A stretch of DNA of 64,000 nucleotides, taken from Neisseria animaloris (GTDB lineage Bacteria; Pseudomonadota; Gammaproteobacteria; Burkholderiales; Neisseriaceae). Position 1 is the stretch's first letter; the number at the start of each line of letters is the position of its first letter. The notes under the pieces were generated by a model. That model made no database searches and was not told where the DNA came from. It saw only the letters and a program-made list of their open reading frames with translations. The DNA is taken from the NCBI RefSeq assembly GCF_900637855.1, contig NZ_LR134440.1, positions 1,736,001-1,800,000 on the forward strand, read 5' to 3'. Shown piece by piece: positions 38,860 to 47,056 of the stretch. Position numbers and translations under genes: made by a program.

Positions 38860-40646
38860 TTTTGACCTCTCTTGTGCGTTATTACCGCCGTTTGGCGGCT
38901 GAAAATGATGTGGCGGGCAATCCGAAAGTGCCGCCTTATGGGTTTAGCGAGGAAAAAATCGGCTGGGTGCTGGTGCTCAATTCAGACGGCCTGTTGGTGG
39001 ATATGGTGCCGCATTTTACGACTGAGGGCAAAAAGACGCAGCCCCGCTTGATGAGTGTACCGCGTCCTGAAAAGCGCACGTCGGGCGTGAAGCCCAATTT
39101 TTTGTGGGACAAAACCGCCTATGCGCTGGGTGTAGAAGCCAATAAAGATAAAGCCACGGCCAAAGAGCAGCCGTTTAGGCCGTCTGAAAAAACCTTTGCC
39201 GCTTTCCGCGAGCTGCATTTGGAAGCCCTGAAAGACACGCAGGATGAGGGCTTGCTGGCCTTGCGCCGTTTTTTGGAGCGCTGGCAGCCCGAGCAGTTTG
39301 TCCATCCGCCGTGCCAGCCTGACATGCTGGATGCCAACGTGGTATTCAGGTTGGATGGCACGCACGGCTATATCCATCAGCGCGAAGCGGCACAGGCATT
39401 GTGGGCAGGCCGTCTGAAAAACGATGAAGCGGAGCAGGGCTTGTGTTTGATTAGCGGCGAGTCAGCGCCGATTGCGCGGCTGCATCCGGCGATTAAGGGC
39501 GTGTTCGGCGGGCAGAGTTCGGGCGGCTCGATTATCTCGTTCAATAAAGAATCGTTCACTTCTTTCGGTAAAGAGCAGGGCGCAAATGCGCCGGTGTCGG
39601 AAGTGTCTGCTTTTGCCTATACCACCGCACTCAATTACTTGTTGCGCCGTGAAAACGGCCATTGCCTGACCATCGGCGATGCTAGCACCGTTTTTTGGGC
39701 GGAGGCCAATACCCCCGAACAAGCCGCCGCTGCCGAAGCCTGTTTTGCCGATATGCTTGATCCGCCTGACGACGAGCAAGAAAACCAAAAAATCTTCAAT
39801 ATTTTGGCGCAAGTGGCCAAAGGGCGCCCGCTTCGGGAAATCGATCCGAATTTGGACGACCAAACCCGCTTTTACATTCTGGGCTTGGCACTCAATGCCT
39901 CGCGCATTTCCATCCGTTTTTGGCTGGATACCACGTTTGGCAAGCTGGCGGAACATTTGGAGCAGCACTGGCGGGATTTGGCACTTGAGCCGCGTGCATG
40001 GAAAACGCCGCCGTCGATTTGGCGTTTGCTGGTTCAGACGGCTCCTTTGGGTAAGAGCGAAAACATATCTCCCGTGTTGGCCGGCGAGATGACCCGCGCC
40101 GTGATCGGCGGCACACCCTATCCCATGAGTTTGTTGTCACAACTGATTGCCCGCATCCGTGCCGACGGCGATGCCAACAGCCTGCGCGTTGCCATGATTA
40201 AGGCTGTGTTGCAGCGGCGTTTCAGAAAATGTTTGATTAAAGAGGAGATTCCCATGAGTTTGGAAACCGAAAACCGCAACACGGCTTATTTGCTCGGCAG
40301 GTTGTTTGCCGTGCTGGAGCGCATTCAAAATCAGGCATTGGGCGATTTGAATGCCGGTATTGCCGACCGTTATTACGGCTCCGCTTCCGCCGTACCGTTT
40401 TCCGTATTTCCGCGTTTATTGAGCGGCGCAAAACATCATCTGTCGCGCCTGCGCAAAGACAAGGCAGGCATGGCCGTGAACTTGGATAAAGATTTGGGCG
40501 GCATCATCGCAGGGCTACCTGAAACCTTTCCGCGCCATTTGAGCATAGAAGAACAAGGCCGCTTCGCCATCGGCTATTACCACCAAAAACAAAGCTATTT
40601 CGCCAAGAAAGATTCCGCAGAAACCCAATCACATGAAGGAGAATGA
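38856..40646 (+). CDS. cas8c: Type I-C Cascade large subunit Cas8c (Csd1)
   Basis: Cas8c recognises the PAM and stabilises the target duplex in the type I-C Cascade. The 596 residues begin [19 protein letters not shown], the usual Csd1 N terminus, and carry the family block [14 protein letters not shown]. The start overlaps the cas5c stop (ATGA). An internal ribosome-binding site and ATG at 40254 would yield Cas11c. Three native AG-DUS copies lie inside, plus one GGCTACCTGAA at 40513. Confidence 0.94.
   Translation: MILTSLVRYYRRLAAENDVAGNPKVPPYGFSEEKIGWVLVLNSDGLLVDMVPHFTTEGKKTQPRLMSVPRPEKRTSGVKPNFLWDKTAYALGVEANKDKATAKEQPFRPSEKTFAAFRELHLEALKDTQDEGLLALRRFLERWQPEQFVHPPCQPDMLDANVVFRLDGTHGYIHQREAAQALWAGRLKNDEAEQGLCLISGESAPIARLHPAIKGVFGGQSSGGSIISFNKESFTSFGKEQGANAPVSEVSAFAYTTALNYLLRRENGHCLTIGDASTVFWAEANTPEQAAAAEACFADMLDPPDDEQENQKIFNILAQVAKGRPLREIDPNLDDQTRFYILGLALNASRISIRFWLDTTFGKLAEHLEQHWRDLALEPRAWKTPPSIWRLLVQTAPLGKSENISPVLAGEMTRAVIGGTPYPMSLLSQLIARIRADGDANSLRVAMIKAVLQRRFRKCLIKEEIPMSLETENRNTAYLLGRLFAVLERIQNQALGDLNAGIADRYYGSASAVPFSVFPRLLSGAKHHLSRLRKDKAGMAVNLDKDLGGIIAGLPETFPRHLSIEEQGRFAIGYYHQKQSYFAKKDSAETQSHEGE
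40254..40646 (+). CDS. cas11c: Cas11c small subunit from internal start in cas8c
   Basis: Type I-C systems make a small subunit, Cas11c, from an internal start near the end of cas8c. Here an AGAGGAG site lies seven bases before an in-frame ATG at 40254, giving 130 residues beginning [20 protein letters not shown], largely helical. The position and size fit the known arrangement. Translation is inferred from sequence only. Confidence 0.72.
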   Translation: MSLETENRNTAYLLGRLFAVLERIQNQALGDLNAGIADRYYGSASAVPFSVFPRLLSGAKHHLSRLRKDKAGMAVNLDKDLGGIIAGLPETFPRHLSIEEQGRFAIGYYHQKQSYFAKKDSAETQSHEGE

Positions 40647-40648
40647 AA

Positions 40649-41518
40649 ATGTCTATTCAAAACCGCTATGAATTCGTGTTTTTCTTCGACGTAAGCAACG
40701 GCAACCCCAACGGCGACCCCGATGCAGGCAATATGCCGCGCCTCGATCCCGAATCCAGCAAAGGCTTGGTAACCGATGTGTGCCTGAAACGCAAAATCCG
40801 CAACTTTGTCGAACTGGCCAACGAAAACCAAGCAGGCTATGAAATTTATGTGAAAGAAAAAAGCGTGCTCAACTTGCAAAACAAACGCGCTTACGAAGCC
40901 CTCGGTATTGAGCCTAATACTAAAGAGAAAAAACTGCCCAAAGACGAAGCCAAAGCCCGCGACATCACCGCATGGATGTGCAAAAACTTTTTCGATATCC
41001 GCACCTTCGGCGCAGTGATGACCACCGAAGTTAACAGCGGCCAAGTGCGCGGCCCCGTACAGCTCGCTTTCGCCCAATCCATCGACCCTATCGTGCCGCT
41101 GGAAATATCCATCACCCGCATGGCCGTAACCAACGAAAAAGACCTCGAAAAAGAGCGCACCATGGGGCGCAAATACATCGTCCCCTACGCACTCTACCGC
41201 GTACATGGCTTCGTTTCCGCCAACCTTGCCGCCAAAACCGGTTTCTCCGATGAAGACCTGCAACAGCTGTGGAACGCCTTAAAGCTCATGTTCGAGCACG
41301 ACCGCTCCGCCGCCCGTGGCGAAATGGCCGCCCGGAAACTCATCGTCTTCAAGCACGACAGCGCACTCGGCAATGAACCGGCGCATAAACTGTTTGAAGC
41401 CGTCAAAGTCGAGCGCATCCACGGCGAAAGCGGCACACCCGCTGCCGCATTCAGCGATTACCGCATCAGCGTGGATTCAGACGGCCTGAAGGGTGTAACC
41501 GTAGAAGAACTGTTGTGA
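40649..41518 (+). CDS. cas7c: Type I-C Cascade backbone Cas7c (Csd2)
   Basis: Cas7 copies polymerise along the crRNA spacer. I start at ATG 40649 ([15 protein letters not shown], 289 residues) because AAGGAG lies seven bases upstream; ATG 40643 overlapping the cas8c stop is too close to that site. The family motif [15 protein letters not shown] and the loop [20 protein letters not shown] are intact. An AG-DUS copy lies near the 3' end. Confidence 0.95.
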   Translation: MSIQNRYEFVFFFDVSNGNPNGDPDAGNMPRLDPESSKGLVTDVCLKRKIRNFVELANENQAGYEIYVKEKSVLNLQNKRAYEALGIEPNTKEKKLPKDEAKARDITAWMCKNFFDIRTFGAVMTTEVNSGQVRGPVQLAFAQSIDPIVPLEISITRMAVTNEKDLEKERTMGRKYIVPYALYRVHGFVSANLAAKTGFSDEDLQQLWNALKLMFEHDRSAARGEMAARKLIVFKHDSALGNEPAHKLFEAVKVERIHGESGTPAAAFSDYRISVDSDGLKGVTVEELL

Positions 41519-41609
41519 TAAAAATTCTCGTAATAAGCGCTTATTGGTGATAAAAACAGATCTTATAAAGCGCTTTATATAGAGGTTTTTTATCAATATA
41601 AGCGCTTAT
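41515..41609. repeat. Three AAGCGCTT palindromes with 32-33 bp period before cas4
   Basis: Palindromes centre at 41538/41539, 41571/41572 and 41603/41604 (AATAAGCGCTTATT; TATAAAGCGCTTTATA; ATAAGCGCTTAT). GTGATAAAAA occurs at 41515 and 41547, 32 bp apart, and inverted at 41586. The spacing is about three helical turns, so regulators would bind on the same DNA face. It fills the whole cas7-cas4 gap and breaks the otherwise tight operon. Confidence 0.7.
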
Positions 41610-41626
41610 GGATGAGAAAAAATACC

Positions 41627-42232
41627 ATGACAAGTATCCCACTCTCCGCCCTGCAACACTACGCCTTTTGTCCGCGTCAGTGTGCCTTGATTCATAACGA
41701 GCAAGTATGGGCGGAGAATTTTTTGACCGCACAAGGCCGTGCTTTGCATGAGCGGGTGGACGGCGGCGAGCCGGAAACGCGCAAGGGCGTGCGCTTCGAG
41801 CGCAGCGTGCATGTGTCGGCGGAGAACTTGGGCGTGCATGGTGTATTGGATATGGTCGAGCGCGATATTCAGACAGGCCGTCTGAAACCCGTCGAATACA
41901 AACGCGGCAAACCCAAGCCCGAACCGTTCGACGAAATCCAGCTCTGCGCCCAAGCCTTGTGCTTGGAGGAAATGACAGGGCAAGCGGTGGAAGAGGGCGT
42001 ATTGTGGTACGGGCAAACCTGCCACCGCGTGCCGGTTGTCTTTTCAGGTAGCCTGCGGGCACAAACGCTTACGGTGATTGGTGAAGTACGCGAGCTTTTG
42101 GAAAGCGGCATCACCCCGCTGCCCGAATATGGTAAACGCTGCAAAGCCTGTTCGTTGGTGGAGGTTTGTCAGCCGAAGTTGATGGAGAGGGATAGGTCGG
42201 TAGGGTATGTGGCGGGGTTGTTTGGGGAGTAA
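41627..42232 (+). CDS. cas4: Cas4 adaptation nuclease (PD-DExK, Fe-S)
   Basis: Cas4 trims prespacers and sets PAM and orientation with Cas1-Cas2. The 201-residue protein (ATG 41627) has Cys15 and Cys19 in FCPRQC and a C-terminal cluster RCKACSLVEVC, the iron-sulfur ligands. Nuclease residues are in HGVLDMVERD and VEYKRGKPK, followed by a Gln-Tyr-like motif (IQLCAQAL). It contains a DUS variant TTCAGGTAGCCT near 42043. It is the first adaptation gene, separated from cas1 by the HNH gene. Confidence 0.92.
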   Translation: MTSIPLSALQHYAFCPRQCALIHNEQVWAENFLTAQGRALHERVDGGEPETRKGVRFERSVHVSAENLGVHGVLDMVERDIQTGRLKPVEYKRGKPKPEPFDEIQLCAQALCLEEMTGQAVEEGVLWYGQTCHRVPVVFSGSLRAQTLTVIGEVRELLESGITPLPEYGKRCKACSLVEVCQPKLMERDRSVGYVAGLFGE

Positions 42233-42263
42233 ATAACGTTTTTCTTATAATAGTGAGCTAAGT

Positions 42264-43511
42264 ATGAAATGCTTTTTGTGTGAAAAAGATAATGTTGAAA
42301 TGTCATTGGAACATTCTATTCCACGGTTTCTTGGTGGAAAGAAAAGTGATGATAAATTTAAAAGATTAAACTTGTGTCGGTCATGCAATAGTGGATTGGG
42401 TACACATGTAGATGCAAGATTTGCTCGTTCGTTTATAAATGTAATGGAGCTAAATAAGCTTAATAATGAAGTATTTTTTGGTCAATTTACGTCTATAGAT
42501 TTTGAAGATGATGATGAAATTTATGACTTAATATCTAAAAATAGTCATGTGGAAATGATGAGTAATGATAAGTCGTTTGCGTTTTGGGTTAAGGAAAATA
42601 CTGAAGAATTTCTTGGCTTGGTAGGAGGTCACGCACCTTTAAGTAAGAGTAAAAAATCTCAGTTATTTTTATTTTTAACAAAAGAACTGGGTAAGGAAGA
42701 AATCCAGCAGTTATTAAATGATATTAGAATAAAATTTAAAGATTATAAGAAATTAGAAATTTTGCTTTGTGTTGATTTTTTATGTGATTCAATTTTTAAT
42801 GAAGAACAAATGGTTTTGTATCGTAAGCAAATAAAAGATGAATTGGGTGTTAGGGGCTTAAAGTTTATTTGGGAGTTTACTGAACAAGAAGAAAAAATAA
42901 AAGAAAGATTAAGTCCTTCGGCTGCAAAAAACTCTGCAGGGTTTAAGTCAAGCCTGTTGATTGATTTAAATGATTATGTGCGTTTTTTATCTAAACTGTA
43001 TTTGGGTGTTTTGTGTGGATTTATGGGGAATGACTTCATTTATCATAATATTGCTATTAAGTTAATAGAAATTGTTAGATCATATTCTTCAAGAGCAGTC
43101 TTGTCTGATTATGATATAGGGCGATTCAAGATGTTTTTGAAATCGGAAGAGAATAGATCTTTCTTATCCGAAGATGGGGCAATCGTAATTTCAATTTTTC
43201 AAACTGGAAAAGATGTAATAGGCTACTTAAGTATCAATCACAACGAGTTTGCACTAAAAATATGTGAGCATTCAGACTTACCAGATGGAGCAAGAAAAAT
43301 CTTATATATAGATTCTACTTTTTGCAAAATACCCGAAGGAGTTGGTTTAATATTAAAATCAGATGCTGAAAAATATGTAGAATTTAATGTGAAAAAATTT
43401 CTTTTGAGTAAAATCATAAAAGAAAATTTTCCGCATATCTCTGAAGAACAAAAAAAGGAAGTTTGTGAGTGTGTTAGTAGTAGCCAGTTGACAAATGCTG
43501 GCTTGGTCTAA
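42264..43511 (+). CDS. HNH-type endonuclease-like protein inserted between cas4 and cas1
   Basis: The N terminus is a zinc-type HNH domain: C3-x2-C6, EHSIPRFLGG with the Glu-His pair (residues 15-16), then C38-RS-C41-N42. The remaining 370 residues are not recognised; they are rich in Lys, Glu, Phe and Ile with no clear motif. The 415-residue gene is strongly AT-rich, unlike cas4 and cas1 around it, so transfer is likely. A TATAAT-like element lies at 42246-42251 before its ATG. It may form a defence pair with the AAA ATPase gene 4 kb upstream, or act alone. A DUS of a different dialect (TGCCTGTCTGAA) follows the stop. Confidence 0.78.
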   Translation: MKCFLCEKDNVEMSLEHSIPRFLGGKKSDDKFKRLNLCRSCNSGLGTHVDARFARSFINVMELNKLNNEVFFGQFTSIDFEDDDEIYDLISKNSHVEMMSNDKSFAFWVKENTEEFLGLVGGHAPLSKSKKSQLFLFLTKELGKEEIQQLLNDIRIKFKDYKKLEILLCVDFLCDSIFNEEQMVLYRKQIKDELGVRGLKFIWEFTEQEEKIKERLSPSAAKNSAGFKSSLLIDLNDYVRFLSKLYLGVLCGFMGNDFIYHNIAIKLIEIVRSYSSRAVLSDYDIGRFKMFLKSEENRSFLSEDGAIVISIFQTGKDVIGYLSINHNEFALKICEHSDLPDGARKILYIDSTFCKIPEGVGLILKSDAEKYVEFNVKKFLLSKIIKENFPHISEEQKKEVCECVSSSQLTNAGLV

Positions 43512-43534
43512 CATAAGCTGCATTTAAACCGTTT

Positions 43535-43600
43535 TCAGGCAGGCATTACCTATCTAATGCCTGTCTGAAAACAATACGTTATTTTTCAGACGGCCTAAAC
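43535..43600 (+). terminator. Inverted repeat and DUS pair after the HNH gene
   Basis: TTTTCAGGCAGGCATTA pairs with TAATGCCTGTCTGAAAA around six bases, forming a stem behind the HNH gene. A native DUS (TTCAGACGGCCT) follows near 43585. The first pair uses the TGCCTGTCTGAA dialect. Confidence 0.6.
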
Positions 43601-43653
43601 GGCGAGCCGTTCTCAAATGAAAGCGCGGTCAAAATCAAGGGAATTTTACAAAT

Positions 43654-44827
43654 ATGCGCAAACTGCAAAACACACTCTACATCACCACGCAAGGCAGTTA
43701 TCTTCACAAAGAACGGGAAACGCTGGTGGTGGAGCAGGAGCGCAAGAAGGTGGCGCAGTTGCCGGTGCATGCGATCGGGCATATTTTTTGTTTCGGCAAT
43801 GTATCAGGGCGAGCCGACCATTCATGATGGCATCTTTTCCGCGCTAAACACGCATCTACTGCGTTAAAAATGCTCGCAAGGTGTGCAACCTTGCTGCGCT
43901 TTTTGCCTTGTATCTGCATGCTTATCGCGAAAAATCCGAGCTATCCTGAATGGTCGGCTCGCCCTTGTGTCGCCCTTTTTGATGGGGTTTTGCGGTGAAA
44001 ACAATGTGAATTTGGCGTTTTTTACTGAAAACGGGCGGTTCTTGGGGCGTTTGCAGGGGCGGCAGAGTGGTAATGTGTTGTTGCGGCGGGCGCAGTATCG
44101 GCTGTCGGAGCAGAATCCTGTGCCGATTGCGCGGCATATTATTGCGGCGAAGATTCAGTCGGCCAAGCGGGTGTTGCAGCGGCGTTTGCGTAATCATGGC
44201 GAGCATGCGGAAGTGCGGGCGGCGGTAACGGCGTTGAATTTCAGTTTGCAGCAGTTGCAGCGGGCGGAGTGTTTGGACAAGGTGCGCGGGATTGAGGGCG
44301 ATGCGGCGGCGCGTTATTTCGGGGTGTTCCGGTATTTGCTTGCGGAGAAAAGCGGTTTTGATTTTGACGGTCGCAACCGCCGTCCGCCGCGCGATGGGGT
44401 GAATGCGCTGCTGTCTTTTCTGTATGCGGTGCTGGGCAAGGACATCAGCGGGGCGTTGCAGGGCGTGGGCTTGGATCCGCAGGTGGGCTTTCTGCATGCC
44501 GACCGGCCGGGGCGCGACAGTTTGGCGCAGGATATTTTGGAAGAGTTCCGCGCGTGGTGGGTGGATAGGTTGGTGCTTTCCCTGATTAACCGCGGACAAA
44601 TCAAGCCGCAGGATTTTGTGCATGAGGCCAGCGGCGCGGTGAGTATCAAACCCGAAGCGCGCAAACTGGTTTTTCAAGCCTTGCAGGCGAAAAAGCAGGA
44701 GAAGATTGTGCATCCTTTTTTGCAGGCGGAGGTGGAAATCGGCCTGCTGCCGTATATTCAGGCGATGCTACTGGCGCGCCATTTGCGCGGGGATTTGGCG
44801 GAATATCTGCCGTTTTTGATGCGTTGA
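43654..44827 (+). pseudogene. cas1: Type I-C cas1, interrupted by a 160-bp MITE
   Basis: Cas1 is the integrase of spacer acquisition. The 5' part (43654-43805) encodes MRKLQNTLYITTQGSYL to FCFGNV; reading through meets a stop at 43825. The 3' part (43966-44827) resumes at VSPFLMGFCGENN and is complete to the end, including the metal-site Glu and His region (HAEVRAAV, LHADRPGRDSLAQDILEEFR with the family's HxxxxGRxSLA pattern). Removing 43806-43965 exactly gives FGNVSVSPFLMGFC, the family sequence, in frame. So the gene was intact until the insertion. Spacer acquisition is probably dead. Confidence 0.92.
43806..43965. mobile_element. 160-bp MITE-like element inside cas1
   Basis: Perfect 19-bp terminal inverted repeats (AGGGCGAGCCGACCATTCA and its complement) bound a 160-bp element with no coding capacity. 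Its interior includes ACTGCGTTAAAAATGCTCGC and AAGGTTGCACACC-like inverted pieces. No clear target duplication is visible. Precise removal restores cas1. Confidence 0.82.
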
Positions 44828-44905
44828 GTTTTTCAGACAGGCATTTTTAGACGGCCTTTCCGCTTATATTTGAGGCCGTCTGAAAAATAAATAAGGGAAA
44901 ATGGC

Positions 44906-45199
44906 GTGTTGATGTTGATTACTTATGATATTTCGCTGGAAGACGCGGCCGGGCAGGCGAGGCTGCGGCGCATCGCCAATCATTGTTTGGATTACGGCGT
45001 GCGCGTGCAATATTCGGTATTCGAGTGCGACATTACGCCGGATCAGTGGGTAAAACTGAAGGCCAAGCTGCTGGATACTTACCAGCCCGAAACCGACAGC
45101 TTGCGCTTTTATCATCTGGGCAGCAAATGGCGGCGCAAGGTGGAACATCACGGCGCGAAGGCAGCAGTGGATGTGTTTCAGGATACGCTCATAGTGTGA
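44906..45199 (+). CDS. cas2: Cas2 adaptation protein
   Basis: Cas2 dimerises between two Cas1 dimers during spacer integration. The 97 residues start at GTG 44906 (MLMLITYDISLEDAAG; ATG 44912 is an alternative) after AAGGG. The ferredoxin-like pattern LITYDIS...RRIANHCLDYGVRVQYSVFEC is standard. It seems intact, but its partner Cas1 is broken. The CRISPR leader follows directly. Confidence 0.93.
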   Translation: MLMLITYDISLEDAAGQARLRRIANHCLDYGVRVQYSVFECDITPDQWVKLKAKLLDTYQPETDSLRFYHLGSKWRRKVEHHGAKAAVDVFQDTLIV

Positions 45200-45388
45200 A
45201 TCGCTAACCTGCGGTTCTCATGAAAATGCGGGGTGGTTAGCGATGCAGGATTGTTCTTTAACAATCAGGAAATTAGGAAAGCGAGTGTAGCGGAAAAGGC
45301 TGTGTTATACTCGCTTTTCTCATTTTCGGAGAGCTTTAGCGAATCAGGGCTAAGCAAGCCTTGATGGATAAAGGTTTCCGAGAAGGCT
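45200..45388 (+). promoter_or_regulatory. CRISPR leader region
   Basis: The region between cas2 and the repeat has a hairpin (45200-45209 with 45235-45244), a boxA-like TGTTCTTTAACA (45252-45263), a palindromic AAAGCGAGT/ACTCGCTTT pair (45278-45286; 45309-45317) and an extended -10 (TGT-TATACT, 45303-45311). Transcription from this site would begin about 70 bp before the repeat, downstream of the boxA. Confidence 0.55.
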
Positions 45389-45480
45389 TCAGCCGCCTTC
45401 GGGCGGCTGTGTGTTGAAACATCCATGAAAGGTTTATTTTCTTCATCTCGGACCCAGCCGCTTTCGGGTGTTGAATTAGA
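45389..45480 (+). CRISPR. Type I-C array reduced to one spacer
   Basis: One 32-base repeat (45389-45420) has an 8-bp stem (CAGCCGCC/GGCGGCTG) with a TTCG loop and the type I-C 3' handle GTGTTGAAAC. A 33-34-base spacer follows (45421 to about 45454), then a degenerate terminal repeat (to about 45480) that keeps CAGCCG, TTCGGG and TGTTGAA but lost the second stem arm. No other repeats are seen in the window. Confidence 0.82.
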
Positions 45481-45481
45481 C

Positions 45482-45513
45482 AAGGCCATCTGAAAAAATT
45501 TCAGACGGCCTTA
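45482..45513. terminator. DUS inverted pair between array and ffh
   Basis: A one-mismatch DUS (AAGGCCATCTGAA) faces a perfect one (TTCAGACGGCCTT). It lies between the plus-strand array and the minus-strand ffh end and could terminate both. Confidence 0.65.
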
Positions 45514-45564
45514 TTTCTGTTTAATCAGTAAAAAATAGAAAATGATTTAACAGATGGATAGAAA

Positions 45565-46938
45565 TTACAAGCTGGGGAACATGCCTTTCATTCCCTTCAT
45601 TCCTTTTGCCATGCGCATCAGTTTTGCCATGCCTTTGCCGCTAAACATTTTCATCATCTGTTGCGATTGTTCAAACTGCTTAAGCATTTTGTTAACTTCT
45701 TGTACCGAAGTGCCTGAACCTTCGGCAATGCGGCGTTTGCGGCTTGCTTTGATCAATGTTGGGTTAGCACGTTCTTTAGGCGTCATGGAATTGATGATGG
45801 CTTCGACATGTCCCATTGCTTTTTCTGCCGTACCTTCGGGGATTTGTTTGGAAAGTTGGCCCAGTTCACCCGGCATTTTCGACATCAGGTTTTCCAGCCC
45901 GCCCATATTGCGCATTTGTTGGATTTGTTCTTTGAAGTCGTTGAGGTCAAAGCCTTTGCCTTTATTTAGCTTTTTGGCCATTTTAGCGGCGGCTTCTTCA
46001 TCAATGCCTTTTTGTACGTCTTCAATGAGACTCAATACGTCGCCCATGCCGAGGATACGGCTGGCAATGCGGTCGGGATAAAAAGGCTCAAGGCCGCTGA
46101 TTTTTTCACCTACACCAATAAATTTAATTGATTTCCCAGTTACTTGGCGTACTGATAATGCCGCGCCGCCGCGTGAGTCGCCATCCATTTTGGTTAGAAT
46201 TACACCGGTTAGCGGTAGAGCTTCGTTGAATGCTTGAGCGGTATTTACGGCATCTTGGCCGAGCATGGCATCGACAACGAACAGTGTTTCAACAGGATTA
46301 ACCGCTGCATGCAGGGCTTTAATTTCGTTCATCATTTCTTCGTCAATTGCCAGGCGGCCTGCGGTATCAACCATTAATACGTCATAAAAATGCCGTTTGG
46401 CGTGGTCTACGGCGGCTTTTGCAATTTCAACAGGTTGCTGGCCTGTATTGGACGGGAAAAAATCTACGCCTACTTGTTCTGCAAGTAATTTCAGTTGCTC
46501 AATAGCGGCAGGGCGGTAAACGTCGGCAGAAACAACTAGAATTTTCTTCTTTTGGTTATTATTTTTTAGTAAGCGGGATAATTTACCAACGGTAGTTGTT
46601 TTACCTGCACCCTGTAAGCCGGCCATCAAAATAACGGCAGGAGGTGATACAGCTAAGTTTAGTGTGCTGTTTTCTTTGCCCATCAATTCTATGAGTGCAT
46701 TATTCACAACGCCGATAAACGCTTGATCGGGAGTAAGGCTGCCGGCGATTTCTTGGCCAAGGGCTTTTTCTTTGACGTTATTGATAAATTCTTTGACAAC
46801 AGGTAGGGCAACGTCAGCTTCAAGTAATGCGAGGCGCACTTCCCGTAAGGCATCTTTAATATTGTCTTCAGTTAATTTGGCTTGGCCGCGAATATTTTTC
46901 AGTACATTACTGAAGCGGTTGGTTAAGTTGTCTAACAT
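45565..46938 (-). CDS. ffh: Signal recognition particle protein Ffh
   Basis: Ffh with 4.5S RNA delivers membrane proteins to FtsY. The 457 residues show the N domain, G1 AGLQGAGKTTTVGKLS, DVYRPAAIEQL, DTAGRL, TKMDGDSRGGAALSV, and the methionine-rich M domain (MRNMGGLENLMSKMPG ... GKGMAKLMRMAKGM). It lies divergent to the CcsA-like gene, as in many betaproteobacteria. Confidence 0.97.
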   Translation of the reverse strand: MLDNLTNRFSNVLKNIRGQAKLTEDNIKDALREVRLALLEADVALPVVKEFINNVKEKALGQEIAGSLTPDQAFIGVVNNALIELMGKENSTLNLAVSPPAVILMAGLQGAGKTTTVGKLSRLLKNNNQKKKILVVSADVYRPAAIEQLKLLAEQVGVDFFPSNTGQQPVEIAKAAVDHAKRHFYDVLMVDTAGRLAIDEEMMNEIKALHAAVNPVETLFVVDAMLGQDAVNTAQAFNEALPLTGVILTKMDGDSRGGAALSVRQVTGKSIKFIGVGEKISGLEPFYPDRIASRILGMGDVLSLIEDVQKGIDEEAAAKMAKKLNKGKGFDLNDFKEQIQQMRNMGGLENLMSKMPGELGQLSKQIPEGTAEKAMGHVEAIINSMTPKERANPTLIKASRKRRIAEGSGTSVQEVNKMLKQFEQSQQMMKMFSGKGMAKLMRMAKGMKGMKGMFPSL

Positions 46939-47056
46939 GCGTATCCTTAGATAATTGAGAATAGCTGCCCGAATCGGGCGTTATTTGATAAAATTGCTAT
47001 ATTTTACACCACGTGTGCGTTGATGAATATGTACACATAAGATAAGAAAGTTTGTC

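Noticed and set aside
43922..44713. Antisense ORF of 263 codons over cas1
   Set aside because: It begins inside the MITE and is a mirror of the cas1 coding strand; Gln/Arg/His-rich with no domain.
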